Source: CAZDQL01 sp964507325
Lineage (GTDB): Bacteria; Planctomycetota; UBA1135; GCA-002686595
Length of the DNA: 18,767 nucleotides
NCBI GenBank assembly: GCA_964507325.1
Contig: CAZDQL010000116.1
Location: 1-18,767, forward strand
Reading direction: 5' to 3'
Made by a program: the position numbers and the translations under genes. The notes beneath the pieces are model-generated. The model saw only the letters and a list, made by a program, of their open reading frames with translations, made no database searches and had not been told where the DNA came from. Numbering within the stretch: position 1 is the first letter of the stretch; each line of letters starts with the position of its first letter. Shown one piece after another: positions 1 to 6,868 of the stretch.

Positions 1-1
1 G

Positions 2-223
2 CTCGAGTTCCTCGCCCGCCGCCGGGGGATGGAGCTGATGCGCGCCAAGGGGGTCCTGCGCGTGGCGGGCGCCGCGCGGGAGCGGCTGATCCAGGGGGTG
101 TACCAGTGGCTCGAGCTCTCGGAGGGGGAGGGGGAGCCGCCGGAGGAGTCGCTCCTGGTCCTCATCGGGCGCGACCTCGACCGCGAGGAGGTGGAGCGCG
201 GGTGGCGGGCGGTGCAGCGCTAG
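2..223 (+). CDS. CobW/COG0523-family GTPase, C-terminal fragment (5' end outside window)
   Basis: The reading frame is open from the first complete codon at position 2 to TAG at 221-223, so this is the last 73 residues of a longer gene. What is visible matches the CobW C-terminal domain: an LMRAKGVLRVAG segment, then RLIQGVYQWLEL, then an acidic loop, then LVLIGRDLDREEVERGW, which is the family's usual final beta-strand and helix. Family members are P-loop GTPases that act as metal (often zinc or cobalt) chaperones in the cytoplasm. The GTPase domain and the CxCC metal motif would lie outside the window, so the metal cannot be inferred. An internal ATG at 29 is unlikely to be the true start because the conserved domain begins upstream of it. 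It converges on the arylsulfotransferase-like gene with 32 bp between the stops. Confidence 0.72.
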   Translation, partial: LEFLARRRGMELMRAKGVLRVAGAARERLIQGVYQWLELSEGEGEPPEESLLVLIGRDLDREEVERGWRAVQR

Positions 224-255
224 CGTGGCGCGTTGCGGGGCAGTACCGAGCCCAA

Positions 256-1530
256 CTAGCGCCGGAGCCACCCCAGTCGCCCCTCCCCGATGCGCTCCAC
301 CTCGAAGAGCGCCGCCACCAGTTCGTCCCTCCTCCCCGCCCGGTGCGGGCTGACGAAGACCCAGGCCAACTCCCCCTCCGGCGTCAGCTCGAAGGCGCGC
401 CCCGCTCCCGACTCGCTGACCAGGGTGTTGCCCCCCGGGAGGCGGGTGGCCGTGCCGCAGAAGCGGGAGTAGAAGGCGTTCGGCGGATCCGCGGTCCAGG
501 TCCAGGTCAGCTTCCCCGTCGTCGGGTCGAGCTCCACCAGCCGCGAGGCGAGGCCGTGGGTCGCCGCGCTGGCGCCCAGGTTGTCGAAGAGCAGGATCCT
601 GCCGCTGGGGAGCAGCCGCGGGTCGTGGGGCTCGTGCCAGGGCCCCTCCCGGGCCCACACGACCCGCCGTCGCCTGGGGTCGAGGACCAGGAGCAGGTCC
701 AGATCGCGGGCGCACAAGAGCAGGTTGCCCGCGGCGAAGGCGGGGTGGCGCTCCCCCTCGGAGTCGTCGAGGAGCTGGAGGGAATTGACGTGCAACAGGT
801 CGCCGCCCCGGTCCGCGATCGACAGCACCAGGTTCGCCCAGGAGGAGTCGAGCAGGGCCTCGAGCAGGGAGACGCGCTCGAGGGGCTCGCCGTCGGGGGA
901 GAGGACCACCAGGAAGTCGTCGATCACCGCCTGGTCGGAATCCAGTCGCGGGACGAGACGCTGCTCGCGCGTCAGGGTGTAGACCCGGCCGTCGGGACCG
1001 AGGGTGAGGTCGTGGTGCACCCGCTCGGGGAAGTGCCACAGGAGCCGCGAGTCGCGGTTCACCGCCACCATCCCCCGACCGCCGTAGATCGCCAAAAGGG
1101 AGCCGTCGTCGCGCAGGCGCACGCGACGCCAGCAGTCCTGGTGGCGCCCGTCGAGCGCGGGCGCGTCGGGGATGCGGGCGTAGGGGAGGTGCCAGCGGTG
1201 CAGGAGCTCTCCATCGGCGGCGATCAAGCGCGCCTCCGGCGCGTGGCCCGAGCAGTAGAGGTTGTGCCCCGACGTCGCGAGGCGCGGGTCGTGGTGCAGG
1301 ACCCCGGTGCGCTCCGGCGCGGCCTCCCAACCGGCGGCGTAGCCGATGGCCGCGATTCCCGGGTCGGAGGATGAGGGGCGGACCAGGGTGTAGAGGCCGT
1401 CGACCCCCTCGACCCACCCCCCTTCCGCCGGAGGAGGGGTGTACTCGGGCGTGGACCTCCGAGACGCGATCCAGAGGGCGACGGTGAGGGCGCAGAGGAG
1501 GAGGATCGCGATCCCGAGCAGGAGGCGCAT
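256..1530 (-). CDS. membrane-anchored arylsulfotransferase-like beta-propeller protein
   Basis: 424 residues. Residues 2-22 form one hydrophobic segment followed by RR, so the protein is probably anchored with its body outside the cytoplasmic membrane. The rest is a propeller of repeated short units of the type 'DGSLLAIYG', 'PDGRVYTL', 'PSGRILLFDN' and 'PGGNTLVSES', ending with FELTPEGELAWVF. This series is the hallmark of the ASST/arylsulfotransferase family (PF05935/PF14269), which transfers sulfate between phenolic compounds. Histidines that could serve the active site sit at 172-173 (VHHD), 247 (LLHVNS) and 299/302 (HEPHD); the assignment is by motif, not alignment. ATG at 1530 is the only start giving the membrane anchor, and no Shine-Dalgarno is seen; the leader is probably very short. 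Alternative: a non-catalytic PQQ-like propeller. Divergent from the acyltransferase gene. Confidence 0.72.
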   Translation of the reverse strand: MRLLLGIAILLLCALTVALWIASRRSTPEYTPPPAEGGWVEGVDGLYTLVRPSSSDPGIAAIGYAAGWEAAPERTGVLHHDPRLATSGHNLYCSGHAPEARLIAADGELLHRWHLPYARIPDAPALDGRHQDCWRRVRLRDDGSLLAIYGGRGMVAVNRDSRLLWHFPERVHHDLTLGPDGRVYTLTREQRLVPRLDSDQAVIDDFLVVLSPDGEPLERVSLLEALLDSSWANLVLSIADRGGDLLHVNSLQLLDDSEGERHPAFAAGNLLLCARDLDLLLVLDPRRRRVVWAREGPWHEPHDPRLLPSGRILLFDNLGASAATHGLASRLVELDPTTGKLTWTWTADPPNAFYSRFCGTATRLPGGNTLVSESGAGRAFELTPEGELAWVFVSPHRAGRRDELVAALFEVERIGEGRLGWLRR

Positions 1531-1568
1531 GGTGGGATGTTAGTGTCGATCCCTATCATCCCACCATG
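1528..1568. promoter_or_regulatory. inverted repeat carrying the divergent promoters and both start codons
   Basis: CATGGTGGGATGTTA (1528-1542) and TATCATCCCACCATG (1554-1568) are inverted copies with 14 of 15 positions matching, separated by 11 bp. Each arm contains a start codon (1530 minus, 1566 plus) preceded by exactly 6 bp and a TAnnnT hexamer: TAACAT for the minus gene (1542-1537) and TATCAT for the plus gene (1554-1559). If these are -10 boxes, transcription would begin at or next to the A of each ATG, giving leaderless mRNAs, and each -35 position (17 bp away) would fall in the other arm as GGTGGG, which is not a TTGACA-type box. The sequence facts are direct; promoter function is inferred. 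Confidence 0.45.
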
Positions 1569-2642
1569 CCAGAGCGCCCCGAGGACCGCATCCCCGCCCT
1601 CGACGGCTTGCGCGGCGTGGCGGTGCTGCTCGTCCTGCTCTCCCACGCGAGCAACGTCAACGTCCACCTGCTGCCCTTCCTCGACCTGCGGGGCCTGGGG
1701 CGAGCCGGCGTCTTCCTCTTCTTCGTCCTCTCCGCCTTCCTCCTCACCGGCCAGCTCCTGGCCCTCCCCCCCCTCGAGTTGCGTCGCCCCGCGACCTGGG
1801 CGCGCTACCTCGTCCGCCGCCTGCTGCGCGTCTACCCCGCCTACCTCTTCTGGCTGCTCGCCTACCTGGCTCTGCGCGACCAGCTGCGGATGGAGGGCCT
1901 GCGTGACTGGGACCTCTCCGTCGTCGGCGAGCACCTGCTGCTCACCCGCGGGGACTACCACCTGTGGACGATCCCGGTGGAGCTGCGCTGGTACCTGGCC
2001 CTGCCCCTGGTGGTGATCGCCGTCGCGCTGCTGCGCGGGCGTCTCCTGCCCTCCCTCCTCCTCCTGACCCTGGCCTCGGTCGCGCTGCGCTTGCTCGCGC
2101 CCCCCGACTACGGGGTCGAGCTGGCCCCCTTCGCGCCGATCTTCCTCGCCGGCTCGGCGGCGGCGATCCTCCACCGCCACTGGAGGAACCTCTCCGCCGA
2201 GCGGCGCGCGCGCCTGGCGCGCCCCGCGGATCTGGCGGCGCTCGTGGCGCTGGGGCTGCTCTGCCTGCACGCCCCCGTGGTCTGGTCCCTGGTCGCCGGC
2301 GAGGAGGTCGACCATCGCCACTTCCACCTGGCCTTCGATCGCCTGGCCCTGCTCTGGAGCGCCTTCCTTCTCGCCCTCCTCTGGGGCGGGGGCACCCTGC
2401 GGCGTCCCTTCGAGACGCGCGCCCTGCGCTTCGTGGGGGCGGTCAGCTACAGCACCTACTTGGCGCACAAGGCGGTGCTGGTCGCCGTGGAACCCAGCGG
2501 GCGCCGCTGGCCCACCCTCCTGACCTGGTCGATCTTCGTCGCCGCCTCGCTGCTCCTCGGCTGGCTCTCCCATCGGCTGCTCGAGCGTCCCTTCGCGCGC
2601 CTGTGGGCCCGTCCGGTGGCGGAGCGTAGAGAGGAGGGATAG
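1566..2642 (+). CDS. acyltransferase-3 family integral membrane acyltransferase (OafA/YrhL type)
   Basis: 358 residues. The N-terminus carries the family signature RIPALDGLRGVAVLLVLLSH, ending in the conserved catalytic-type histidine H27. It is followed by GVFLFFVLSAFLLTG (residues 48-62), a basic RRLLRVYPAYLF segment (84-95) and HLWTIPVELRWYLALP (132-147), with the conserved glutamate E139. About ten hydrophobic helices follow, ending near FVGAVSYSTYLAHK. Known members move acetyl or other acyl groups onto surface polysaccharides or lipids across the cytoplasmic membrane. The length is normal for the membrane domain alone, with no SGNH domain fused. No Shine-Dalgarno precedes ATG 1566; a TAnnnT box 6 bp away suggests a leaderless message. 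The divergent partner is an arylsulfotransferase-like protein, so both may decorate an extracellular polymer (inference). The substrate cannot be read from the sequence. Confidence 0.88.
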   Translation: MPERPEDRIPALDGLRGVAVLLVLLSHASNVNVHLLPFLDLRGLGRAGVFLFFVLSAFLLTGQLLALPPLELRRPATWARYLVRRLLRVYPAYLFWLLAYLALRDQLRMEGLRDWDLSVVGEHLLLTRGDYHLWTIPVELRWYLALPLVVIAVALLRGRLLPSLLLLTLASVALRLLAPPDYGVELAPFAPIFLAGSAAAILHRHWRNLSAERRARLARPADLAALVALGLLCLHAPVVWSLVAGEEVDHRHFHLAFDRLALLWSAFLLALLWGGGTLRRPFETRALRFVGAVSYSTYLAHKAVLVAVEPSGRRWPTLLTWSIFVAASLLLGWLSHRLLERPFARLWARPVAERREEG

Positions 2643-2645
2643 GCT
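2640..2645 (+). promoter_or_regulatory. possible -10 box (TAGGCT) for the isomerase-like gene
   Basis: TAGGCT overlaps the TAG stop of the acyltransferase gene and lies 31 bp before ATG 2677. It fits the TAnnnT pattern seen ahead of other genes here. No convincing -35 box is seen 17 bp upstream (TGGCGG). The gene could equally be read through from the acyltransferase. Confidence 0.22.
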
Positions 2646-2676
2646 GCCCCTCCCAACGACACCGGGGAACCCGAAC

Positions 2677-3618
2677 ATGCCCACCACTCGACGCGAGCTC
2701 CTGGCTGGAACGACGGCCGCCCTGGCGCTTGGCACTTTGCAGGAGCGGGGTACCGCGATGGACCGCGAGCGCACCACCGAAGCCGAGGGGGAAGCTCCCC
2801 CCTACCGCATCTCCCTCGCCCAGTGGTCCCTGCACCGCGCTTTGAAGGCGGGGCAGCTCGACAACCTGGACTTCCCCCTCTGGGCGCGGGAGCGCTTCGA
2901 CATCGGCGCCGTCGAGTACGTCAGCTCCTTCTTCCAGCAGCGCGCCACCGACTTCGAGTACCTCTCGGAGATGAAGCGCAGGGCCGCGGACGCGGGCGTC
3001 GAGAGCCTCCTGATCATGGTCGACGGGGCGGGGCAGCTCGCCAACCCCGACGACCGGGAACGGCGCCGGGCGGTCGAGAACCACTTCCGCTGGATCGCCG
3101 CCGCCGCCTTCCTCGGCTGCCACTCGATCCGGGTCAACGCCGCCGGTCACGAGGAGTGGATCGACGGCCTGGTGCTGGCCGCCGACTCCCTGCACCACCT
3201 GGGGGAGCTCGCCGAGCCCTACGACCTGAACGTGATCGTCGAGAACCACGGCGGTCTCTCCTCCAACGGGAAGTGGCTGGCGGGGGTGATGGAGCGCGCC
3301 GACCACCCGCGGGTGGGGACCCTGCCCGACTTCGGCAACTTCAAGCTGGGGGAGGGGAAGTGGTACGACCGCTACCAGGGGGTGCGCGAGCTGATGCCCT
3401 GGGCCAAGGCGGTCTCCGCCAAGTCCCACGAGTTCGACCCTCAGGGGAACGAGGTCCGCAGCGACTACTCGCGCCTGCTCGACATCGTCGTGGGGGAGGC
3501 GGGGTACCACGGCCACATCGGCATCGAGTACGAGGGCAAGGGGCACTCGGAGGAGGAGGGCATCCGTCTCACACTGGCGCTCCTGTTGCGCTTGCGCGCG
3601 AAGTACGAGAAACGCTAA
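2677..3618 (+). CDS. Tat-exported sugar phosphate isomerase/epimerase-like TIM-barrel protein
   Basis: 313 residues. The N-terminus has a twin-arginine motif (TTRRELLAG, residues 3-11) and a short hydrophobic stretch to about residue 21, so folded export by Tat is likely. From residue 43 the sequence follows the xylose isomerase-like TIM barrel (AP endonuclease family 2 fold): YRISLAQWSLHRAL, then VIVENHGG (E189, H191), TLPDFGNF (D218), KSHEFDPQGNE (H251) and IGIEYEGKG (E284). E189, D218, H251 and E284 sit where this fold binds its divalent metal; this assignment is by pattern. Family members isomerise or epimerise sugars and inositols. Exported copies are common in Planctomycetota and Bacteroidota, often together with Gfo/Idh/MocA oxidoreductases; one lies 3.3 kb downstream. 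A weak GGGGA at 2664-2668 precedes ATG 2677. The substrate is unknown. Confidence 0.82.
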   Translation: MPTTRRELLAGTTAALALGTLQERGTAMDRERTTEAEGEAPPYRISLAQWSLHRALKAGQLDNLDFPLWARERFDIGAVEYVSSFFQQRATDFEYLSEMKRRAADAGVESLLIMVDGAGQLANPDDRERRRAVENHFRWIAAAAFLGCHSIRVNAAGHEEWIDGLVLAADSLHHLGELAEPYDLNVIVENHGGLSSNGKWLAGVMERADHPRVGTLPDFGNFKLGEGKWYDRYQGVRELMPWAKAVSAKSHEFDPQGNEVRSDYSRLLDIVVGEAGYHGHIGIEYEGKGHSEEEGIRLTLALLLRLRAKYEKR

Positions 3619-3665
3619 GGATCGGCGCCTGGGGGGGATCGAGACGAAATCGGCCCCGTTGCAGT

Positions 3666-3681
3666 CGCGCCCGGGGGCGCG
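3666..3681 (+). terminator. GC-rich hairpin after the isomerase-like gene
   Basis: CGCGCCC (3666-3672) and GGGCGCG (3675-3681) are perfect inverted arms separated by two bases; in RNA this would fold with a six-pair stem and four-base loop. It lies 48 bp past the isomerase stop and just before a possible -10 box. There is no T-run after it, so termination is only a possibility. Confidence 0.22.
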
Positions 3682-3686
3682 GCCCG

Positions 3687-3692
3687 TAGACT
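3687..3692 (+). promoter_or_regulatory. possible -10 box (TAGACT) for the thioredoxin-like gene
   Basis: TAGACT lies 21 bp before ATG 3714 and fits the recurrent TAnnnT pattern. A TTGCAG at 3659-3664 is 22 bp away, too far for an ordinary -35 box. Confidence 0.25.
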
Positions 3693-3713
3693 CCTCGCCC
3701 CGAGTTCCGCTGG

Positions 3714-4721
3714 ATGAATCCCATGAGAAACGCACTCCACACCATCGCCCTGGCCACTCTCCTGACCCTGCCCGCCACCGCCGGTGAGGAGTGGGTCGCC
3801 GACTACGACGAGGGCGTTCGGATCGCCAAGGCCGAGGGCAAGGACCTCCTCGTCGACTTCACCGGCACCGATTGGTGCATCTGGTGCATCCGGCTCCACG
3901 ACGAGGTCTTCGCCCACGAGGAGTTCCTCGGGCCCGCGACCGAGCAGTACGTCCTCGTCGCCCTCGACTTCCCCCGCGGCGAGGAGGCCAAGGCCAAGGT
4001 CCCCAACCCCGAGCGCAACGCCGAGCTGGCCGCCGCCTACGGCGTGCGGCGCTATCCGACGGTGCTCCTGATGACCGCCGAGGGTGAGGTCTTCGGCTCG
4101 ACCGGCTACCGCGAAGGGGGCCCCGAGGCCTACGTGGAGCACATGGCGGAGCTGCGCGCAGAGGGGATGCCGATCCTGAAGCGGCTCAAGGCCCTGGCGG
4201 CCAAGTACGCGGCGGCCGAGGGGGAGAAGCGCGACGCCCTCGCTCTCGAAGTGCTCGACGCGTTCGAAGAACTCGAGGGGGGCTCCCCCTTCGCCCGGCT
4301 CCTCGTCGGCGCAGTTCGCGACGTGTTGACCACCTCCGAAGGAGAGCTGCGCCTGCGCGCCCTCAAGGCCCTGATCGCCGCCCGCCAGGTGGACGACCAG
4401 GCCTTCGCCATCGCGACCAGGCTGGACCCGAAGAACGAGCGGGGGATCTACCTCGGCGCCCTGATGGCGGTGGTGGAGTCGATCTCCAGCAAGGAAGGCG
4501 TGCTCGCGGCGCTGCCCAAGGTGGAGGCCTTCATCGCGGCGGAGGTGCAGATCGAAGCGGAGACCGCCATCGAGCTGCACACCATGGCCGCCTCCTGGAA
4601 CCACCGCTTCAAGGAGGACGCCGAGAAGGCCAAGCACTACGCCGAGAAGGCGCTGGCCCTGATCGGTGAGGATGGCGACGAGCGGTTGATCGAGTACCTG
4701 AATTCGATCCTCGAGGACTGA
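3714..4721 (+). CDS. exported thioredoxin-like protein with helical C-terminal region
   Basis: 335 residues from ATG 3714; an in-frame ATG at 3723 gives a more typical signal peptide (MRNALHTIALATLLTLPATA, then GEEW) and may be the real start. After cleavage the protein would act in the periplasm. Residues 26-150 form a thioredoxin-like domain of the Thioredoxin_7 type: LLVDFTGTDWCIWCIRLHDE with a C55-x-x-C58 redox pair, EYVLV-like strand leading to LDFP, and the cis-proline loop VRRYPTVLLM (P115). The TGTDWCxWC wording is typical of planctomycete members, which are thought to reduce or isomerise disulfides in exported proteins. Residues about 155-335 are charged and helical with TPR-like periodicity, and end in a helix rich in Ala, Glu and Lys. 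It stops 5 bp from the stop of the convergent sigma-factor gene. Confidence 0.8.
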   Translation: MNPMRNALHTIALATLLTLPATAGEEWVADYDEGVRIAKAEGKDLLVDFTGTDWCIWCIRLHDEVFAHEEFLGPATEQYVLVALDFPRGEEAKAKVPNPERNAELAAAYGVRRYPTVLLMTAEGEVFGSTGYREGGPEAYVEHMAELRAEGMPILKRLKALAAKYAAAEGEKRDALALEVLDAFEELEGGSPFARLLVGAVRDVLTTSEGELRLRALKALIAARQVDDQAFAIATRLDPKNERGIYLGALMAVVESISSKEGVLAALPKVEAFIAAEVQIEAETAIELHTMAASWNHRFKEDAEKAKHYAEKALALIGEDGDERLIEYLNSILED

Positions 4722-4730
4722 GCGCCTCAG
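4718..4730. other. small palindrome spanning both convergent stop codons
   Basis: CTGAG (4718-4722), CGC, CTCAG (4726-4730) is a perfect inverted repeat. The TGA stop of the plus gene (4719-4721) and the TGA stop of the minus sigma-factor gene (4729-4727) both lie inside the arms. It is short and has no T-run, so a bidirectional terminator is possible but unproven. Confidence 0.25.
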
Positions 4731-5254
4731 CTCCGGGACAGCTCCCGCTCGAGCCACGCCAGCGCCCGCCGCGAGTCCTTCTCCACCGTGGCGGGCGCGA
4801 GCCCCAGGTGGCGCGCGACCCGCGCCACCGTCCATCCCGCCTGCCAGCGCAGCTGCACGATCGTCGCCAGCCGGGGGTGGCGCTCGGCCAGGGCGGCCAG
4901 GGCCGGGGCGAGGCGCTCGTGGGAGTCGGTCGGGACCTCCTCCATCAGGGAGGGATCGAGGTCGACCCGCCGGCGCCCCCACCCACGCTTCGCCGCCCGC
5001 CGGGCGCGGGCCCGATCCACCCGCACGCGCCGCATCTCCCGCGCCGCCAGCGCCAGGAAGTGCTCCCTCCCCCGGACCGCGGCCCCCCCCTGCCCCGCCA
5101 GCCTGAGCCAGGTCTCGTGCACCAGATCGGTGGGCTCCAGCGCCTCCGGGTGGTGCTCGTGCCGGGAGAGGGCCTCGGCGATCGACAGCAGCTCACCGTA
5201 GGTCCGCTCCTCGAGCCGCCGGGCGATCCAGCTTGAGGACTCAAACTTCCCCAT
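4727..5254 (-). CDS. ECF-type RNA polymerase sigma factor, planctomycete-expanded family
   Basis: 175 residues from ATG 5254. The region-2 core is clear: YGELLSIAEALSRHE, then PTDLVHETWLRL (41-52), then REHFLALAAREMRRVRVDRA (63-82), then a basic KRGWGRRRVDLD. Region 4 is the helix-turn-helix around GWTVARVARHLGLAPATVEKD (140-160), followed by ALAWLEREL. These match the ECF subfamily described as TIGR02999, which is abundant in Planctomycetota. The protein would direct RNA polymerase to a specific promoter set. Compared with the family, about 20 residues of the first region-2 helix appear to be missing; the frame stays open upstream to a TTG at 5305, but those 17 codons do not restore the missing segment. 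No anti-sigma gene is adjacent, which is usual for this group. Targets are unknown. Confidence 0.85.
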   Translation of the reverse strand: MGKFESSSWIARRLEERTYGELLSIAEALSRHEHHPEALEPTDLVHETWLRLAGQGGAAVRGREHFLALAAREMRRVRVDRARARRAAKRGWGRRRVDLDPSLMEEVPTDSHERLAPALAALAERHPRLATIVQLRWQAGWTVARVARHLGLAPATVEKDSRRALAWLERELSRS

Positions 5255-5278
5255 GGAGTTATTTTTCACAAATCTCGC

Positions 5279-5298
5279 GGATTTCGGTAGGGATTTCG
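5279..5298 (-). repeat. direct repeat upstream of the sigma-factor gene
   Basis: Two exact copies of GGATTTCG with a 12-bp period (read as CGAAATCC on the sigma-factor strand), 25-44 bp before its ATG. About one helical turn of spacing would suit a protein dimer or promoter recognition, but the site could be chance. Confidence 0.25.
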
Positions 5299-5582
5299 CC
5301 GGCAATTGCGCGGTTGGGGTGGCGCGCGGGGGCGTCCCCGCCCAGGTGCGCCCTCACAATCGGATTCGCGGCCGGCCATCGTCCAGGCTGGAAGGGGTGG
5401 CTGGTCGCACCTCACGAACGCGGTGGACCCGGGTTCCGGGCGGCGTTCGGGGTCGTCCCTACGTCCAACGAAGGGCGGTGGCCAGGGAGGAACCGCCCGC
5501 CCCCCGCCCCCTCGCAGGCGAGGGGCGGAGACCCCGGACCCGTGACCTTCGCTCCGGCGCTCGGGTCCACCCTCTCCGTCGC

Positions 5583-5588
5583 TATCCT
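5583..5588 (+). promoter_or_regulatory. possible -10 box (TATCCT) for the antiporter gene
   Basis: TATCCT ends 8 bp before ATG 5597, so a transcript would start at or within a base or two of the start codon. The same TATCCTGCC string precedes the glycosyltransferase gene on the other strand. The matching -35 position (5560-5565, CTCGGG) is not consensus-like and overlaps the inverted repeat 5562-5568. Confidence 0.35.
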
Positions 5589-5596
5589 GCCCGGCG

Positions 5597-6862
5597 ATGG
5601 GACTCTTCGAGCTCTTCTCCCTGATCCTGGTCGTGGCGGCCGTCCTGGCCTGGATCAACCGCCGCTTCCTGGGCATGCCCACGACGATCGGGGTGACGGC
5701 CCTGGCGCTGGCGCTCTCGCTCCTGGTGGTGATCTTCGCGCCCGCGGGGTGGCAGGAGGCGGGACGCGCCCTGCTCGCCGAGCTCGACTTCAGCCACGCG
5801 CTCCTCGACGTGGTGCTGGCCTTCCTGCTCTTCGCCGGCGCGCTGCACGTCAAGGTCGACCAGCTCTACCGCCAGAAGTGGATCATCGGCGGGCTGGCCA
5901 CGGTGGGGGTGGTCGTGTCGACCTTCCTGGTGGGGTTGTCGATGGCCGGTCTGCTCGAGGCGATCGGCGCGCCGCAGGCGTTCCTGGCCTGTCTCCTCTT
6001 CGGAGCGCTGATCGCGCCCACCGATCCGATCGCGGTGCTCGCCATCTTGAAGGACGCCCACGCGCCCAAGAGCTTGGAGGCGAAGATCGCCGGCGAGTCC
6101 CTCTTCAACGACGGGGTCGGGGTGGTGGTCTTCCTGGTGCTCGTCGGGTTGGTCGGAGGGGGCCAGGCCCACGCCGCGGGGGCCGGCGAGATCGCCGGGC
6201 ACCTGGTCACCGAGGTGGGGGGCAGCCTGGTCCTGGGGGCCGTGACCGGTGCCGTGGCGGTCTGGATGCTGCGCCAGGTCGACCACTACCAGGTGGAGGT
6301 GCTCCTGACCCTGGCCCTCTGCGCCGGGCTCTACTCCCTGGCCCACGGCCTGGGGGTCTCCGGCCCCCTGGCGGTGGTGGTCGCCGGACTGCTGGTGGGC
6401 AACACCGGCCGGCGGCTCGCGATGAGTGAGCGCACGGTGGAGCGCCTCGACATCTTCTGGGAGCTGGTGGACGAGATCCTGAACGTGGCGCTCTTCGCCC
6501 TGATCGGGTTGGAGGTGCTGGTGATCGAACTCAACACCACCGCGGTGGTGGCGGGGCTGGTGGCGATCCCGGTGGTGCTCGCGGCGCGCCTGCTCTCGGT
6601 GGGGGGGGCGATCGGCCTCGCGCGCCGCTGGCGCCGGGTCACGCCCCACGCGGTCAAGGTGATGACCTGGGGCGGGCTGCGCGGCGGCATCTCGGTGGCC
6701 TTGGCGCTCTCCCTGCCGGCGGACTTCGCCGCCCGCGATCTCTTCGTGACGATGACCTACGTGGTGGTGCTCTTCTCGATCCTGGTCCAGGGCCCGACGG
6801 TGGGCCTCTTGGTGCGCCGCATCCCGGAGCCTGAGAGCGCCGAAGAGGTCCCCATTCTCTGA
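5597..6862 (+). CDS. CPA1-family Na+(K+)/H+ antiporter (NhaP type)
   Basis: 421 residues with about twelve hydrophobic helices spread from residue 5 to 405. Key family motifs are present: LLFAGALHVK (77-86), LIAPTDPIAVLAILK (138-152, D143), GESLFNDGVGVVVF (166-179) with the N171-D172 ion-binding pair of electroneutral CPA1 exchangers, and MTWGGLRGGISVALALSLP (356-374) with R362. Such proteins exchange cytoplasmic Na+ or K+ for protons across the inner membrane and support pH and salt homeostasis. The protein ends soon after the last helix, so there is no large cytoplasmic regulatory domain. ATG 5597 has no Shine-Dalgarno; a TATCCT box 8 bp upstream suggests a leaderless message. A strong hairpin covers the stop codon. 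The ion preference cannot be told from sequence alone. Confidence 0.9.
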   Translation: MGLFELFSLILVVAAVLAWINRRFLGMPTTIGVTALALALSLLVVIFAPAGWQEAGRALLAELDFSHALLDVVLAFLLFAGALHVKVDQLYRQKWIIGGLATVGVVVSTFLVGLSMAGLLEAIGAPQAFLACLLFGALIAPTDPIAVLAILKDAHAPKSLEAKIAGESLFNDGVGVVVFLVLVGLVGGGQAHAAGAGEIAGHLVTEVGGSLVLGAVTGAVAVWMLRQVDHYQVEVLLTLALCAGLYSLAHGLGVSGPLAVVVAGLLVGNTGRRLAMSERTVERLDIFWELVDEILNVALFALIGLEVLVIELNTTAVVAGLVAIPVVLAARLLSVGGAIGLARRWRRVTPHAVKVMTWGGLRGGISVALALSLPADFAARDLFVTMTYVVVLFSILVQGPTVGLLVRRIPEPESAEEVPIL

Positions 6863-6868
6863 ATGGGG
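6850..6868 (+). terminator. hairpin over the antiporter stop codon, candidate terminator
   Basis: CCCCATTC (6850-6857), TCT loop, GAATGGGG (6861-6868): a perfect eight-pair stem that includes the TGA stop (6860-6862). CGAAG (6841-6845) and CTTCG (6871-6875) can extend it past an internal loop. The sequence after it (GTCTTCGCGTT) is only mildly T-rich, so this may be a weak terminator or an mRNA 3'-end stabiliser. Confidence 0.42.

Larger units (their letters stand above)
5255..5596. other. divergent intergenic region between sigma factor and antiporter
   Basis: 342 bp with no convincing gene on either strand; the open frames through it have no recognisable protein. The part next to the sigma factor (5255-5310) is unusually A/T-rich for this window and holds a direct repeat, GGATTTCG at 5279-5286 and 5291-5298. 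The part next to the antiporter holds an inverted repeat, GGACCCG (5536-5542) and CGGGTCC (5562-5568), just upstream of a possible -10 box at 5583-5588. The rest is plain GC-rich sequence. Confidence 0.5.

Noticed and set aside
1224..2777. A 517-codon minus-strand frame opposite the acyltransferase gene
   Set aside because: It overlaps two genes with clear family motifs, and its product is Gln/Glu/Gly-rich with no domain; typical shadow frame.
3615..4982. A 455-codon minus-strand frame opposite the thioredoxin-like gene
   Set aside because: It conflicts with both the thioredoxin-like gene and the sigma-factor gene, which have strong motifs.
5233..6429. A 398-codon plus-strand frame through the divergent spacer into the antiporter
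   Set aside because: It shares the antiporter's DNA in a different frame and its product is Arg/Gly/Pro-rich; the antiporter frame carries all the CPA1 motifs.
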